Of a DNA stretch of 59,488 nucleotides, positions 8,747 to 16,891 are shown piece by piece. The DNA comes from Cacconaster sp045642485 (GTDB lineage Bacteria > Bacteroidota > Bacteroidia > Bacteroidales > UBA932). Under the pieces are notes generated by a model that had not been told where the DNA came from, did no database searches, and was given only the letters and a program-made list of their open reading frames with translations. How positions within the stretch are numbered: the first letter of the stretch is position 1; every line of letters starts with the position of its first letter. A program made the position numbers and the translations under genes. The DNA lies in assembly GCA_045642485.1 (NCBI GenBank), contig JAZUIV010000077.1, positions 1-59,488 of the forward strand, read 5' to 3'.

Positions 8747-11467
8747 ATGACGAAAAGAGTTTATCGTTTTGGAGGCAAGAATGCGGAAGGCAACGGCCAG
8801 ATGCGCAACCTCCTCGGTGGCAAGGGAGCTAACCTCGCCGAGATGTGTACCTTGGGAATTCCGGTACCTGCTGGTTTTACAATCACTACAGAGTGCTGCA
8901 CTGAATATTATGCACTCGGAGGCGGTTATACGGATGAATTGAAGAATGATGTTGCCGAGGCTCTCAAGGCTACGGAGGCCATAATGGGAATGAAATTCGG
9001 TGACCCGAAGAATCCCCTTCTGGTAAGCTGCCGCTCCGGTGCAAGAAGCTCAATGCCCGGTATGATGGATACCATCCTCAATATCGGACTCTGCTCCGCC
9101 ACTATCCCCGGAATGATAGAAAAGACTCAGAACCCCCGTTTCGTATATGATGCATACCGCCGTCTGATTATGATGTATTCCGACGTCGTTATGGAGAAGG
9201 CCGAAGGCATCGAGCCTGAGGACGGAAAGGCTATCCGCCAGCAGCTTGACAAGATGATGGAGGACCTCAAGGAATCCAGGGGCTACAAATCTGACACTGA
9301 GATTACCGCTGACGAACTGAAGGATCTTGCAGAACGTTTCAAGGTTCGCGTAAAAGAGGTTCTCGGAGTCGAATTCCCCGACACCGCAGAGGCACAGCTC
9401 TGGGGTTCAATCGGTGGCGTGTTCAAGTCCTGGAACGGCAAACGTGCCATCAAGTATCGTCAGATTGAAGGCATTCCCGATGATTGGGGCACTGCAGTGA
9501 ACGTGCAGTCAATGGTATTCGGAAATATGGGCGAAACCTCTGCAACTGGTGTCGCTTTCAGCCGTAACCCCGCAAACGGTGACAACAAGTTCTACGGCGA
9601 GTGGCTCATCAACGCACAGGGTGAGGACGTGGTTGCCGGTATCCGTACCCCCAACCCTCTGAACAACGCAACAAAGAGTCCTCAGAACAAGCATCTCAAA
9701 TCCCTCGAAGAGGCTATGCCTTCAGTTTACAAGGAACTGGACGATATCCGCATCCTTCTTGAAAAGCACTTCAACGATATGCAGGACATCGAATTTACGA
9801 TTCAGGAAGGCAAACTCTGGATGCTCCAGTGCCGTATCGGCAAGCGCACAGGTCTGGCCGCACTGAATATGGCGATGGATATGCTGGAGGAGAAGATGAT
9901 TGACGAGAAGACGGCAGTGATGAGAGTATCTCCCGTCCAGCTTGACGAAATACTCCATCCCATTCTCGACCCCGCTTCCGAAAAGAATGCGACGGTCGTT
10001 GCTCACGGTCTTCCCGCATCTCCCGGTGGTGCTGTCGGAACAATCGTCTTCACGAACGCCGATGCAGTGAAAGCCGCTGCGGAAAAGAAGAAAGTGATCC
10101 TCGTGCGTGAGGAGACTTCTCCCGAAGATGTCGAAGGTATGCGCGCTGCTGCCGGTATCCTTACCCAGAAGGGCGGTATGACTTCCCACGCCGCGCTTGT
10201 TGCCCGCGGATGGGGCAAGTGCTGTATAGTAGGATGCGAGGATATGAAGGTGAACCTCGAAAAGAAAGAGGTCTCATTCGCCGGCTGCGATAAGGTATAT
10301 CACGAAGGTGACACCTTCTCTCTCAACGGGGCGAAAGGTGCTGTCTATGACACTGCCATCGATATGATGGACGCTTCCGACAACCCTCGTTTCGTCAAGT
10401 TCATGGCAATCGCCGACAAGTTCCGCAAGATGGGTGTCCGCACCAACGCAGATACACCTGAGGATACTGAAAGAGCTCTCAGCTTCGGAGCAGAGGGAAT
10501 CGGACTGTTCCGTATCGAGCATATGTTCTACGGCAAGAACAGCGAGACTCCTCTGAGCAAACTTCGCAAGATGATTCTTTCCAAGACCGACGACGAGCGC
10601 CGTGCGGCCCTCAAGGAGCTTGAACCGTTCATCAAGGCTTCGGTAAAAGGCACAATGAAAGTTATGAACGGCAAGCCCGTCACCTTCCGTCTTCTCGATC
10701 CCCCGTTGCACGAGTTCGTGCCTCAGGGTGAAAGCAAACGTCAGGAACTTGCAAGCGAACTTGGCATCAGCACGAAGGAGATTGACAAGAGAGGCGAGGC
10801 CCTTCACGAAGTGAACCCTATGATGGGACACCGTGGAGTACGTCTTCACATCACATATCCTATGATTTCCGAGACTCAGTTCAGGGCAATCTTCACAGCC
10901 GCCCTAGAACTGAAGAAGGAAGGTTTCGATCCCAAGCCTGAAATTATGATTCCTGTCACCATTTCAGAGCGTGAGCTTCGTTTCCAGAAGGCCATTTGCG
11001 AGAAAATCAAGGCCGAGGTTGAAGCCAATATGGCCGGGACAATCGACTACAAGTTCGGTACAATGATTGAGATTCCCCGTGCAGCCCTTACCGCTGACCG
11101 TATGGCCCGCACCGCCGAATTCTTCTCATTCGGTACCAATGACCTCACTCAGATGACGTTCGGATTCAGCCGTGATGACGTCAGCACCTTTATGGGTGAC
11201 TATCTTGGCAACAAGATTCTGGACGCCGACCCGTTCAAGACCCTTGACACCAAGTCCGTAGGCAAACTTGTCGAACTGGCGGTCAACTCAGGACGTGCAA
11301 CCCGCGACCACCTCAAATGTGGTATCTGCGGTGAGCACGGCGGTGACCCCGCTTCTGTCAAGTTCTGCCACAAGATTGGTCTGAACTACGTTTCCTGCTC
11401 TCCTTTCCGCGTGCCTATCGCAAGACTGGCCGCCGCTCAGGCAGCAATCGAAGACGAACAGGCATAA
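8747..11467 (+). CDS. ppdK: Pyruvate, phosphate dikinase
   Basis: 906 aa, full length for PPDK. The N-terminal nucleotide-binding domain begins with GGKGANLAEM and contains SCRSGARSSMPGMMDT. The central swivelling domain carries the phospho-histidine motif GGMTSHAALVARGWGKCC. The C-terminal PEP/pyruvate barrel includes RTNADTPED, GIGLFRIEHMF and the catalytic-cysteine motif KCGICGEHGGDP. The enzyme interconverts pyruvate, ATP and phosphate with PEP, AMP and pyrophosphate in the cytoplasm; in anaerobic Bacteroidales it serves in PEP-node metabolism. Codon use is like that of highly expressed genes. The DUF368 gene starts 15 bases downstream, with a hairpin joining the stop and start. Confidence 0.97.
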   Translation: MTKRVYRFGGKNAEGNGQMRNLLGGKGANLAEMCTLGIPVPAGFTITTECCTEYYALGGGYTDELKNDVAEALKATEAIMGMKFGDPKNPLLVSCRSGARSSMPGMMDTILNIGLCSATIPGMIEKTQNPRFVYDAYRRLIMMYSDVVMEKAEGIEPEDGKAIRQQLDKMMEDLKESRGYKSDTEITADELKDLAERFKVRVKEVLGVEFPDTAEAQLWGSIGGVFKSWNGKRAIKYRQIEGIPDDWGTAVNVQSMVFGNMGETSATGVAFSRNPANGDNKFYGEWLINAQGEDVVAGIRTPNPLNNATKSPQNKHLKSLEEAMPSVYKELDDIRILLEKHFNDMQDIEFTIQEGKLWMLQCRIGKRTGLAALNMAMDMLEEKMIDEKTAVMRVSPVQLDEILHPILDPASEKNATVVAHGLPASPGGAVGTIVFTNADAVKAAAEKKKVILVREETSPEDVEGMRAAAGILTQKGGMTSHAALVARGWGKCCIVGCEDMKVNLEKKEVSFAGCDKVYHEGDTFSLNGAKGAVYDTAIDMMDASDNPRFVKFMAIADKFRKMGVRTNADTPEDTERALSFGAEGIGLFRIEHMFYGKNSETPLSKLRKMILSKTDDERRAALKELEPFIKASVKGTMKVMNGKPVTFRLLDPPLHEFVPQGESKRQELASELGISTKEIDKRGEALHEVNPMMGHRGVRLHITYPMISETQFRAIFTAALELKKEGFDPKPEIMIPVTISERELRFQKAICEKIKAEVEANMAGTIDYKFGTMIEIPRAALTADRMARTAEFFSFGTNDLTQMTFGFSRDDVSTFMGDYLGNKILDADPFKTLDTKSVGKLVELAVNSGRATRDHLKCGICGEHGGDPASVKFCHKIGLNYVSCSPFRVPIARLAAAQAAIEDEQA

Positions 11468-11485
11468 CCGTTCCATCCGGTTATG
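11463..11485 (+). promoter_or_regulatory. Hairpin over the ppdK stop and DUF368 start
   Basis: CATAACCG (11463-11470) pairs perfectly with CGGTTATG (11478-11485) around a 7-base loop. The left arm holds the ppdK stop codon TAA, the right arm the ATG of the DUF368 gene. There is no T tract, so it is not an intrinsic terminator; opening by ribosomes finishing ppdK would couple translation. Confidence 0.45.
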
Positions 11486-12361
11486 GCAAACATATTCAAG
11501 AACATTACAGTCGCTCTCAAGGGATTTCTCATGGGAGCGGCTAATGTTGTACCCGGTGTCTCAGGGGGTACGATGGCTCTGATTACCGGCATCTACAAAG
11601 ACATTGTCGATGCATTGAACAGCGTGATGGAGCCTGCCACCTGGAAAGCTCTGCGGCACGGACGATTTGCCGAGTTCTGGAAATGCATAAACGGCACCTT
11701 CCTGCTCTGGCTCTGCATCGGCGTCCTGGCAAGCGTTTTTTCATTGGCGAAGGTAGTCACCATAGCCCTGGAGAAATATCCCGTGCATATATGGGCCCTT
11801 TTCTTCGGCCTTATTGTGGCTTCCTCGTTTGTTATGCTGCGCGATATCAAAGGATGGGGGCTACGTGAGGCAGTCCTTCTCGTTGTCGGTGTGGTTCTCG
11901 GGCTTGTGGTCTGCAATCTCTCTCCTGCCCGGACTCCTGACGCATACTGGTTCCTGTTCCTTTGCGGGGCTATTTCCATCTGCACTATGATTCTCCCCGG
12001 TATCTCCGGCAGTTTCATACTGGTGATTCTGAGCAAATATGACTATGTGATGAATGCCGTGGCCGTCCTGGACATAAAGGCCCTGGCTGTATTCGGTGCG
12101 GGCTGCGTCGTCGGAATCCTGGCCTTCTCCAAGTTTCTGCACTACCTGCTCGACCATTACCAGAAAGCGACGATGATTGTTCTGCTCGGCTTTGTGCTGG
12201 GCTCGCTTGTGAAAGTGTGGCCCTGGGCCAATGAAGCGGCCTGTGCTCTGCCCGAACCTCACTATCTTGCTGCGGCAGTCTGGTGTACAATCGGAATAAT
12301 CGCCGTCATACTGATAGAGTATTTTAACCGGAAGATTGGCAAAAATCAAAATAATGATTAA
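11483..12361 (+). CDS. DUF368 polytopic membrane protein (undecaprenyl-phosphate translocase family)
   Basis: 292 aa with about eight to ten hydrophobic segments. The start (FLMGAANVVPGVSGGTMALI) and the internal repeat near residue 170 (ISICTMILPGISGSFILVIL) are the two inverted-repeat signatures of DUF368. Members of this family have been shown to recycle undecaprenyl phosphate across the inner membrane (family knowledge), a lipid carrier step for cell-wall and capsule synthesis. The gene is 15 bases after ppdK and may be translationally coupled to it. tRNA-Arg follows after 17 bases. Confidence 0.9.
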   Translation: MANIFKNITVALKGFLMGAANVVPGVSGGTMALITGIYKDIVDALNSVMEPATWKALRHGRFAEFWKCINGTFLLWLCIGVLASVFSLAKVVTIALEKYPVHIWALFFGLIVASSFVMLRDIKGWGLREAVLLVVGVVLGLVVCNLSPARTPDAYWFLFLCGAISICTMILPGISGSFILVILSKYDYVMNAVAVLDIKALAVFGAGCVVGILAFSKFLHYLLDHYQKATMIVLLGFVLGSLVKVWPWANEAACALPEPHYLAAAVWCTIGIIAVILIEYFNRKIGKNQNND

Positions 12362-12378
12362 ATTTGCCGTCCGGTAAC

Positions 12379-12452
12379 GGTTCCATAGCTCAACTGGATA
12401 GAGCAACAGATTTCTAATCTGTAGGTTCAGGGTTCGAGTCCCTGTGGAATCA
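12379..12452 (+). tRNA. tRNA-Arg (anticodon UCU)
   Basis: 74 bases fold as a cloverleaf. The acceptor arm GGTTCCA pairs with TGGAATC (one G-T pair) and is followed by discriminator A. The anticodon stem ACAGA/TCTGT closes the loop TTTCTAA, giving anticodon TCT. The T arm CAGGGTTCGAGTCCCTG is canonical. CCA is not encoded; the bases after the discriminator are CTT. Confidence 0.95.
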
Positions 12453-12494
12453 CTTCTCTCATCTTTAACGAGCTGATTCTCAGCATTTTATCGG

Positions 12495-13097
12495 ATGGAA
12501 TTTTCAAGCAGGCCGAGAATAGTCTATTTTCACGGATTCGGGTCATCCGGCGCTTCCGGCACGGTGGATTCTCTACGAAGGTTATTGCCTGAATGTGAGG
12601 TCCTTGCTCCGGATATTCCTGTGGATCCCGTGGATGCCTTGCCGTATCTCAGGCAATATTGCATTGAAAATGCCCCTGACTTGATTATCGGCACGTCGAT
12701 GGGCGGGATGTACGCACAGCAGATGTTCGGATTCCGAAAAATATGCGTGAATCCGGCTTTCAATATGTCCCACGCATCCAAAGTCCTCAGGACAGGCACC
12801 CACAAGTTCTTCAACAGGCGCAAGGACAACCAGAAGGAGTTCACCGTCACGAAGGAACTCATCCAGCACTACAATATGATGGAGAGGCAGCAGTTCAAGG
12901 GCATAACCGATTTTGACCGTGAAAATACCTACGGCCTTTTCGGAATTCACGACACACAGGTCAACACCTATGACCTGTTCAGGAAATACTATCCCAATGC
13001 CCGCCGTTTCGACGGGGAGCATCGTCTTAACGAGGCTGTCCTGACCAAAGTCGTCGTGCCGCTGGTGAGGGAGTTGCTCAATTTTAGTGGATTTTGA
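12495..13097 (+). CDS. YqiA/UPF0227-type alpha/beta-hydrolase
   Basis: 200 aa, the normal length of the YqiA/YcfP group of small esterases. The oxyanion region is YFHGFGSSGAS near residue 10-21, the nucleophile elbow is GTSMGG (Ser at about residue 69) and a C-terminal His is present in DGEHRLNE, so a Ser-Asp/Glu-His triad is plausible. No signal peptide is seen, so it is cytoplasmic. The natural substrate is not known; related proteins hydrolyse short acyl esters or thioesters. It stands alone between the tRNA gene and a long non-coding stretch. Confidence 0.85.
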   Translation: MEFSSRPRIVYFHGFGSSGASGTVDSLRRLLPECEVLAPDIPVDPVDALPYLRQYCIENAPDLIIGTSMGGMYAQQMFGFRKICVNPAFNMSHASKVLRTGTHKFFNRRKDNQKEFTVTKELIQHYNMMERQQFKGITDFDRENTYGLFGIHDTQVNTYDLFRKYYPNARRFDGEHRLNEAVLTKVVVPLVRELLNFSGF

Positions 13098-13275
13098 CAT
13101 TCCCGTCGGGCTTACCGCTATCCGTGAAAGAGTGCTTCTGGCTCCTCGGCCACGCTGCCTTTCGAGGTTGAAGATCATCGGATAGAGTCGCACCTCAGTT
13201 CCGTTTGGGCCACTGATTTTGTGCGGATTTATCCGATTTTTTGCTGTATGGAAGTATCAATGTATAAAAATTTCT

Positions 13276-13283
13276 TAACTTTG
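13276..13283 (+). promoter_or_regulatory. -7 box upstream of structured RNA
   Basis: TAACTTTG matches TAnnTTTG exactly. A transcript starting about seven bases later would run through the rod-like fold at 13373-13606. The 13098-13275 stretch before it holds only weak inverted repeats (for example CCTCG/CGAGG near 13150) and no supported gene. Confidence 0.5.
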
Positions 13284-13372
13284 TAACGATTAGCAAGCTT
13301 TTGTCCGTTTTTGTGTTCCTGACAGGGAGTACATACCGAGAAACGGGCAGATTTGTTGGTTTATAACATATT

Positions 13373-13613
13373 GAAGACGTTACTTGACGTTTATCTTCCG
13401 AGTTCAAACTTGGCAGTTTACAACCTTATGGGAGATACGGCAACGGGAACGTCCACTTGTGATGACAATTCAGTCATCCACTCCGTATTGGCGTGGAAGT
13501 ACTTGTATATCATCCTCGACGTGGGCTATTTTGCGTTGCTTATCCTATAAGGTTGGCAGCCAAGGCCAGAACTCAGGATGAGCATAAGTAAGACTCCCAC
13601 GTCTTCTTTTTTT
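13373..13613 (+). ncRNA. Candidate long rod-like non-coding RNA with terminator (6S-like architecture)
   Basis: Nested complementary arms form one long interrupted stem: GAAGACG (13373-13379) with CGTCTTC (13600-13606); TTACTT (13380) with AAGTAA (13586); GAGTTC (13400) with GAACTC (13569); CTTGGC (13409) with GCCAAG (13559); AACCTTAT (13422) with ATAAGGTT (13547); GCAACG (13440) with CGTTGC (13534); ACGTC (13449) with GACGT (13518); and an apical hairpin GATGAC/GTCATC (13461-13478). Seven T follow at 13607-13613, and a small AAGAC/GTCTT hairpin directly precedes them, so a terminator is built into the 3' end. A hairpin CCGTTT/AAACGG near 13306-13345 may belong to the same transcript. The rod with internal bubbles recalls 6S RNA, but I see no diagnostic sequence, so the class is open. 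A 65-codon frame inside is not supported as coding. Confidence 0.55.
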
Positions 13614-13680
13614 ATCCGTTCGGAAAGGGGTGCGCCGGGCTATTTGATATATCGCAATTCAAGTTTAAAAATAAATAGTT

Positions 13681-14412
13681 ATGGCAGACAAAACTTATGT
13701 ACCCGGTGTTGATGATAAATTCTCTTCAAATGCACCAGAACGTCCTGATTTTTCTGAAAGAAATACTCTCAATTCTTCTTCCAACGGGAACGGAACATAT
13801 ATTCCGGATGGAGGAAAAGAGCAGGGAGAAAGAGGCCCTCGTAGAGTCAATCTCAATGCAAAAGACAAGCCCTTGCTGGGGTTTCTTTATTCCGTCTCAC
13901 GGAGCAGTTTCGGTGAATTCTGGCCCGTTTATCTGGGACCGAATGTAATAGGCCGCAATGATACTTCTGATATAGTACTTCACGAAGGTACTGTATCAGG
14001 GGAACATGCTACACTGATAGTGCATCAGGAGGACGACGGAGAAGTCTATGCTGGAATTAAAGATAACGGTTCTACCCATGGCGTAAAGGTAAATGGAAAA
14101 AGTTCCCATTTCGACGTTGTCGGTTGTAATAATATGGATGTCATAAAGATCGGTAAAAGTTATGAACTCCTATTTGTTTTATTGGATGCAAAATCCTTGG
14201 GATTGAAGAAAGCTGAGAATTTCGTGGAAGTCAAACAAACTGAAACACGGAGAGTTGACCGAAGAATCATAACTGGCCCAAGCACTTCGTTTAATCCTGG
14301 AGCTTCAACTGGCCCGATTTCAGACAGAATCGCCAACCCATCTAATAGCGAAAGGACACGGTCTATGGATGAAGAAGGTGATCCTTCAGCTGGGGGAACG
14401 AGAACCCGATAA
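13681..14412 (+). CDS. FHA-domain protein, first gene of the signalling operon
   Basis: 243 aa, no signal peptide or membrane segment. The N-terminal 65 residues are polar and low in complexity. Residues about 68-165 are a forkhead-associated domain: GPNVIGRND, VSGEHATL and DNGSTHGVKVNG are the GR, SxxH and NGxxxNG signatures that bind phosphothreonine (family knowledge). The C-terminal 70 residues are Ser/Thr/Arg-rich and disordered-looking, possibly a kinase target. The kinase gene follows after 18 bases. It is likely a cytoplasmic adaptor that reads out the kinases encoded next to it. No start alternatives are better: ATG at 13681 follows the purine-poor leader AATAAATAGTT. Confidence 0.88.
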   Translation: MADKTYVPGVDDKFSSNAPERPDFSERNTLNSSSNGNGTYIPDGGKEQGERGPRRVNLNAKDKPLLGFLYSVSRSSFGEFWPVYLGPNVIGRNDTSDIVLHEGTVSGEHATLIVHQEDDGEVYAGIKDNGSTHGVKVNGKSSHFDVVGCNNMDVIKIGKSYELLFVLLDAKSLGLKKAENFVEVKQTETRRVDRRIITGPSTSFNPGASTGPISDRIANPSNSERTRSMDEEGDPSAGGTRTR

Positions 14413-14430
14413 ACAATAAGCATTCAAGAA

Positions 14431-15879
14431 ATGAAACTGCAAGGAGACTCTGAAAAGCAGAGACATCTTTTCTACGAATTCGACCGCTCGGAGCCTATCG
14501 GGCACGGTGGCATGGGTGTCGTTTATAAGGGCCGTATGGTGGATGAGAAAACGGGGGCTTTCCGAGATGTTGCAATTAAGGAAGTACAACCGGAAGGTGA
14601 TTCTCAAACAAGACAACTTGTCCTTGACCGGGCTCGTAGAGAGGCGTCTATTCAAATCAGGAGCGACAATCTCGTTGAAATGTTGGGGTTCGTTGAAACT
14701 GAAGAAAGGAAATTCGGTATCGTAAAAGCTCGTTACTATATTGTCAGTGAATTCTTGGATGGCGTTACGCTTGATAAGGTTCTTGATGGGGTTTATACTA
14801 ATTATCGAGGTGAGGAAGTTCATTATGCAAAAGACCTTGCAGAAAGATATATGGCAAATAGAGAGGAAATAGCCATATATTTAATTAAAAATATCCTATC
14901 TGCTATTGTCGCTCTCCACGACAGTGGATTTCTTCACCGTGATATAGATCCTTCAAATGTGATGATTACTGCTGATGGCAAGATAAAATTAATAGATTTT
15001 GGTATAGCCAAGCAACAGTCGTCCCTAACTTCTGATGATGGATTGCAGACGGATGAAGGTACTTTTGTCGGCAAGGTTGAATATGCCTCCCCGGAATTGA
15101 TTAAGGGAGAATTGTCAAAGCAGAACAGTACGACAGATATATATGCTATTGGGGTTCTGCTCTATCGTCTGCTTACCGGTCTGCTTCCCTTTGACGGCAA
15201 TAGATTCGAAATAATCAATGGTCAGTTGTATAAAAACCCTGACCTAAAGAAGATAAAGACATCGAAATATAGAAATATTGTCAAAAAGGCAATGGCCAAG
15301 CCGCAAAAACAGCGATATTCTTCAGCTTCAATGATGCGTGCCGCTCTTGATGGGATTGGACCGTCACCCTCGTGGGTGAAGAATGTCGCGATTGGTGGTT
15401 CAATTTTGTTGATGCTTGTCATTGCCCTGATTATTTACAAAAACATACATCCACAGGATCAACCCGGACCCAATCCTAAAAAAAAGGAGGAGGTTGAAGA
15501 AATAGATAAAAAGATAGATGAAAAAATGTTTCTTGATTTACCGATGTCTTCAGTATGGGATACTTTGAAAAATAATCCTTTTCATTCGGCGGCACTCTAT
15601 AGAGCATCGCTTGAATATGAAAAGCGTTTTCCGGATAGAGAAGCAATCAATTTCTGGAGTAGTGACAGTGTCCAGGGCGAGAAAAGAAAATATCTTTCCA
15701 TATCGAGTGATGAAGCTTCAAGCAAGAGACTTTCCTATGTCTTTTCTTGTATGGCGTATGATCATTCTGATGAGAAAAATTGGAAAGATGACAATTTCAA
15801 GTCTTTTCTTCGCGACAGAGTTGAAAATCTTCAGAAAGAATACCCAAATATTTATGTACTCCCCGAAGGAATTAAATAA
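14431..15879 (+). CDS. Membrane Ser/Thr protein kinase 1
   Basis: 482 aa. The kinase domain covers about residues 18-300: glycine loop GHGGMG (24-29), Lys50 in VAIKEV, catalytic loop HRDIDPSN (169-176), DFG (189-191) and ASPE (in place of APE). The catalytic loop has Asp where most kinases have Lys (HRDxKxxN), a variant also known in other bacterial kinases. One membrane segment (about 318-336) leads to a roughly 145-residue domain of charged and helical character that should lie in the periplasm and act as sensor. It is flanked by an FHA gene and a second kinase gene (20 bases downstream). Expected role: phosphorylation of Thr/Ser in operon partners in response to an envelope cue. Confidence 0.92.
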   Translation: MKLQGDSEKQRHLFYEFDRSEPIGHGGMGVVYKGRMVDEKTGAFRDVAIKEVQPEGDSQTRQLVLDRARREASIQIRSDNLVEMLGFVETEERKFGIVKARYYIVSEFLDGVTLDKVLDGVYTNYRGEEVHYAKDLAERYMANREEIAIYLIKNILSAIVALHDSGFLHRDIDPSNVMITADGKIKLIDFGIAKQQSSLTSDDGLQTDEGTFVGKVEYASPELIKGELSKQNSTTDIYAIGVLLYRLLTGLLPFDGNRFEIINGQLYKNPDLKKIKTSKYRNIVKKAMAKPQKQRYSSASMMRAALDGIGPSPSWVKNVAIGGSILLMLVIALIIYKNIHPQDQPGPNPKKKEEVEEIDKKIDEKMFLDLPMSSVWDTLKNNPFHSAALYRASLEYEKRFPDREAINFWSSDSVQGEKRKYLSISSDEASSKRLSYVFSCMAYDHSDEKNWKDDNFKSFLRDRVENLQKEYPNIYVLPEGIK

Positions 15880-15899
15880 TTATTGATTCATACAGAGAT

Positions 15900-16886
15900 A
15901 TGATACAAGAAGAAATACCCGTCAGAATATTCGATGATGACCCGAACATTTACATTTCTGTATTCAATAGAGGATGGAGATGGTATTTTTACAATCCTGA
16001 TGTACCCGCATTGGGAGAAGGGGCGATGGGAAAAGTATTTTTAGGCTATGAGTACGACACGAATCAGAAAATAGCCATCAAGCAATTGTTTGACAAGTAT
16101 GCCAATGTCAGGTCAATCAGAGATCGTTCACGACTTGAAGCTTCATTGGCCTATAGCCATCCCAATCTGGTGGAAATGCTCGGCAGCTGTATGTATGAAG
16201 ATGAAGAAGGTTATTGGCACGTCTGGGTTTTGAGTAATTATGTCGATGGTGTGACCATTGACAAGTATGTTCAAGGGCTGGCCGACGATCAAGATAAAGT
16301 CCGAGTGGTTTCCTCTCTTATCGGAGATGTTTTGAATGCGCTGGATTATCTTCATTCCAAAGGTGTTATACATAGGGACATCAAGCCTTCTAACATAATG
16401 GTGGATAAAACAGGACGTGTAAAACTTATGGACTTGGGCATTGCCAGGGTGACCAGTGCCAATTCCTACACAAGTACGGGATTTGTCGGGACGCCTCTAT
16501 ATGCTTCTCCGGAGCAGATTATGCGCGATAAAATGCAGGTTCAGGCGACTCCTGCCAGTGATATTTATTCCCTTGGTATGACACTTTATGTGCTCCTCAA
16601 TGGTTCGCATCCTTTTAATGCGGATACGGAGGCGCAGATCCTGATTAATCAAGTCACAAAGAAACTTCCTATGGCAAAATTCCTTGAAAAGAGGTATAAG
16701 AAACTGATGGATGTGATATGGAAGGCTACAGACAAGGATCCGGACAAACGTTTCCAAAAAGCTCTCGATTTTAAATACTCAATGGAAAAAGCAATGGAAT
16801 CTAAAATGGTACCGTGGTGGTACTATTTGTTGGGAGTTGTGGGAGTCGGTCTTCTAATAGGAATAATTCTTCTTTTTGTAATATAA
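15900..16886 (+). CDS. Membrane Ser/Thr protein kinase 2 (tail-anchored)
   Basis: 328 aa. Kinase motifs: GEGAMG (39-44), Lys61 in IAIKQL, HRDIKPSN (158-165), DLG instead of DFG (178-180) and ASPE in the activation segment after TGFVGTPLY. An unusual N-terminal extension of about 35 residues precedes the kinase fold. The last 26 residues are one hydrophobic segment starting at VPWWYYLLG, so the kinase is anchored by its C-terminus with no periplasmic domain. It therefore cannot sense directly and probably acts downstream of, or in complex with, kinase 1. The phosphatase gene starts 6 bases later. Confidence 0.92.
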   Translation: MIQEEIPVRIFDDDPNIYISVFNRGWRWYFYNPDVPALGEGAMGKVFLGYEYDTNQKIAIKQLFDKYANVRSIRDRSRLEASLAYSHPNLVEMLGSCMYEDEEGYWHVWVLSNYVDGVTIDKYVQGLADDQDKVRVVSSLIGDVLNALDYLHSKGVIHRDIKPSNIMVDKTGRVKLMDLGIARVTSANSYTSTGFVGTPLYASPEQIMRDKMQVQATPASDIYSLGMTLYVLLNGSHPFNADTEAQILINQVTKKLPMAKFLEKRYKKLMDVIWKATDKDPDKRFQKALDFKYSMEKAMESKMVPWWYYLLGVVGVGLLIGIILLFVI

Positions 16887-16891
16887 ATACT

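Noticed and set aside
13353..13550. 65-codon open frame
   Set aside because: It lies inside the paired arms of the structured RNA; no ribosome binding site or family resemblance.
13409..13575. Resemblance of GGCAGCCAAGG to bacterial SRP RNA domain IV
   Set aside because: The partner strand is about 130 bases away instead of about 20 and no GGAA tetraloop or AGGTCAGG is present.
16814..16891. N-terminal extension of the PP2C phosphatase
   Set aside because: It overlaps the membrane anchor codons of kinase 2; ATG at 16892 gives a normal PP2C start.
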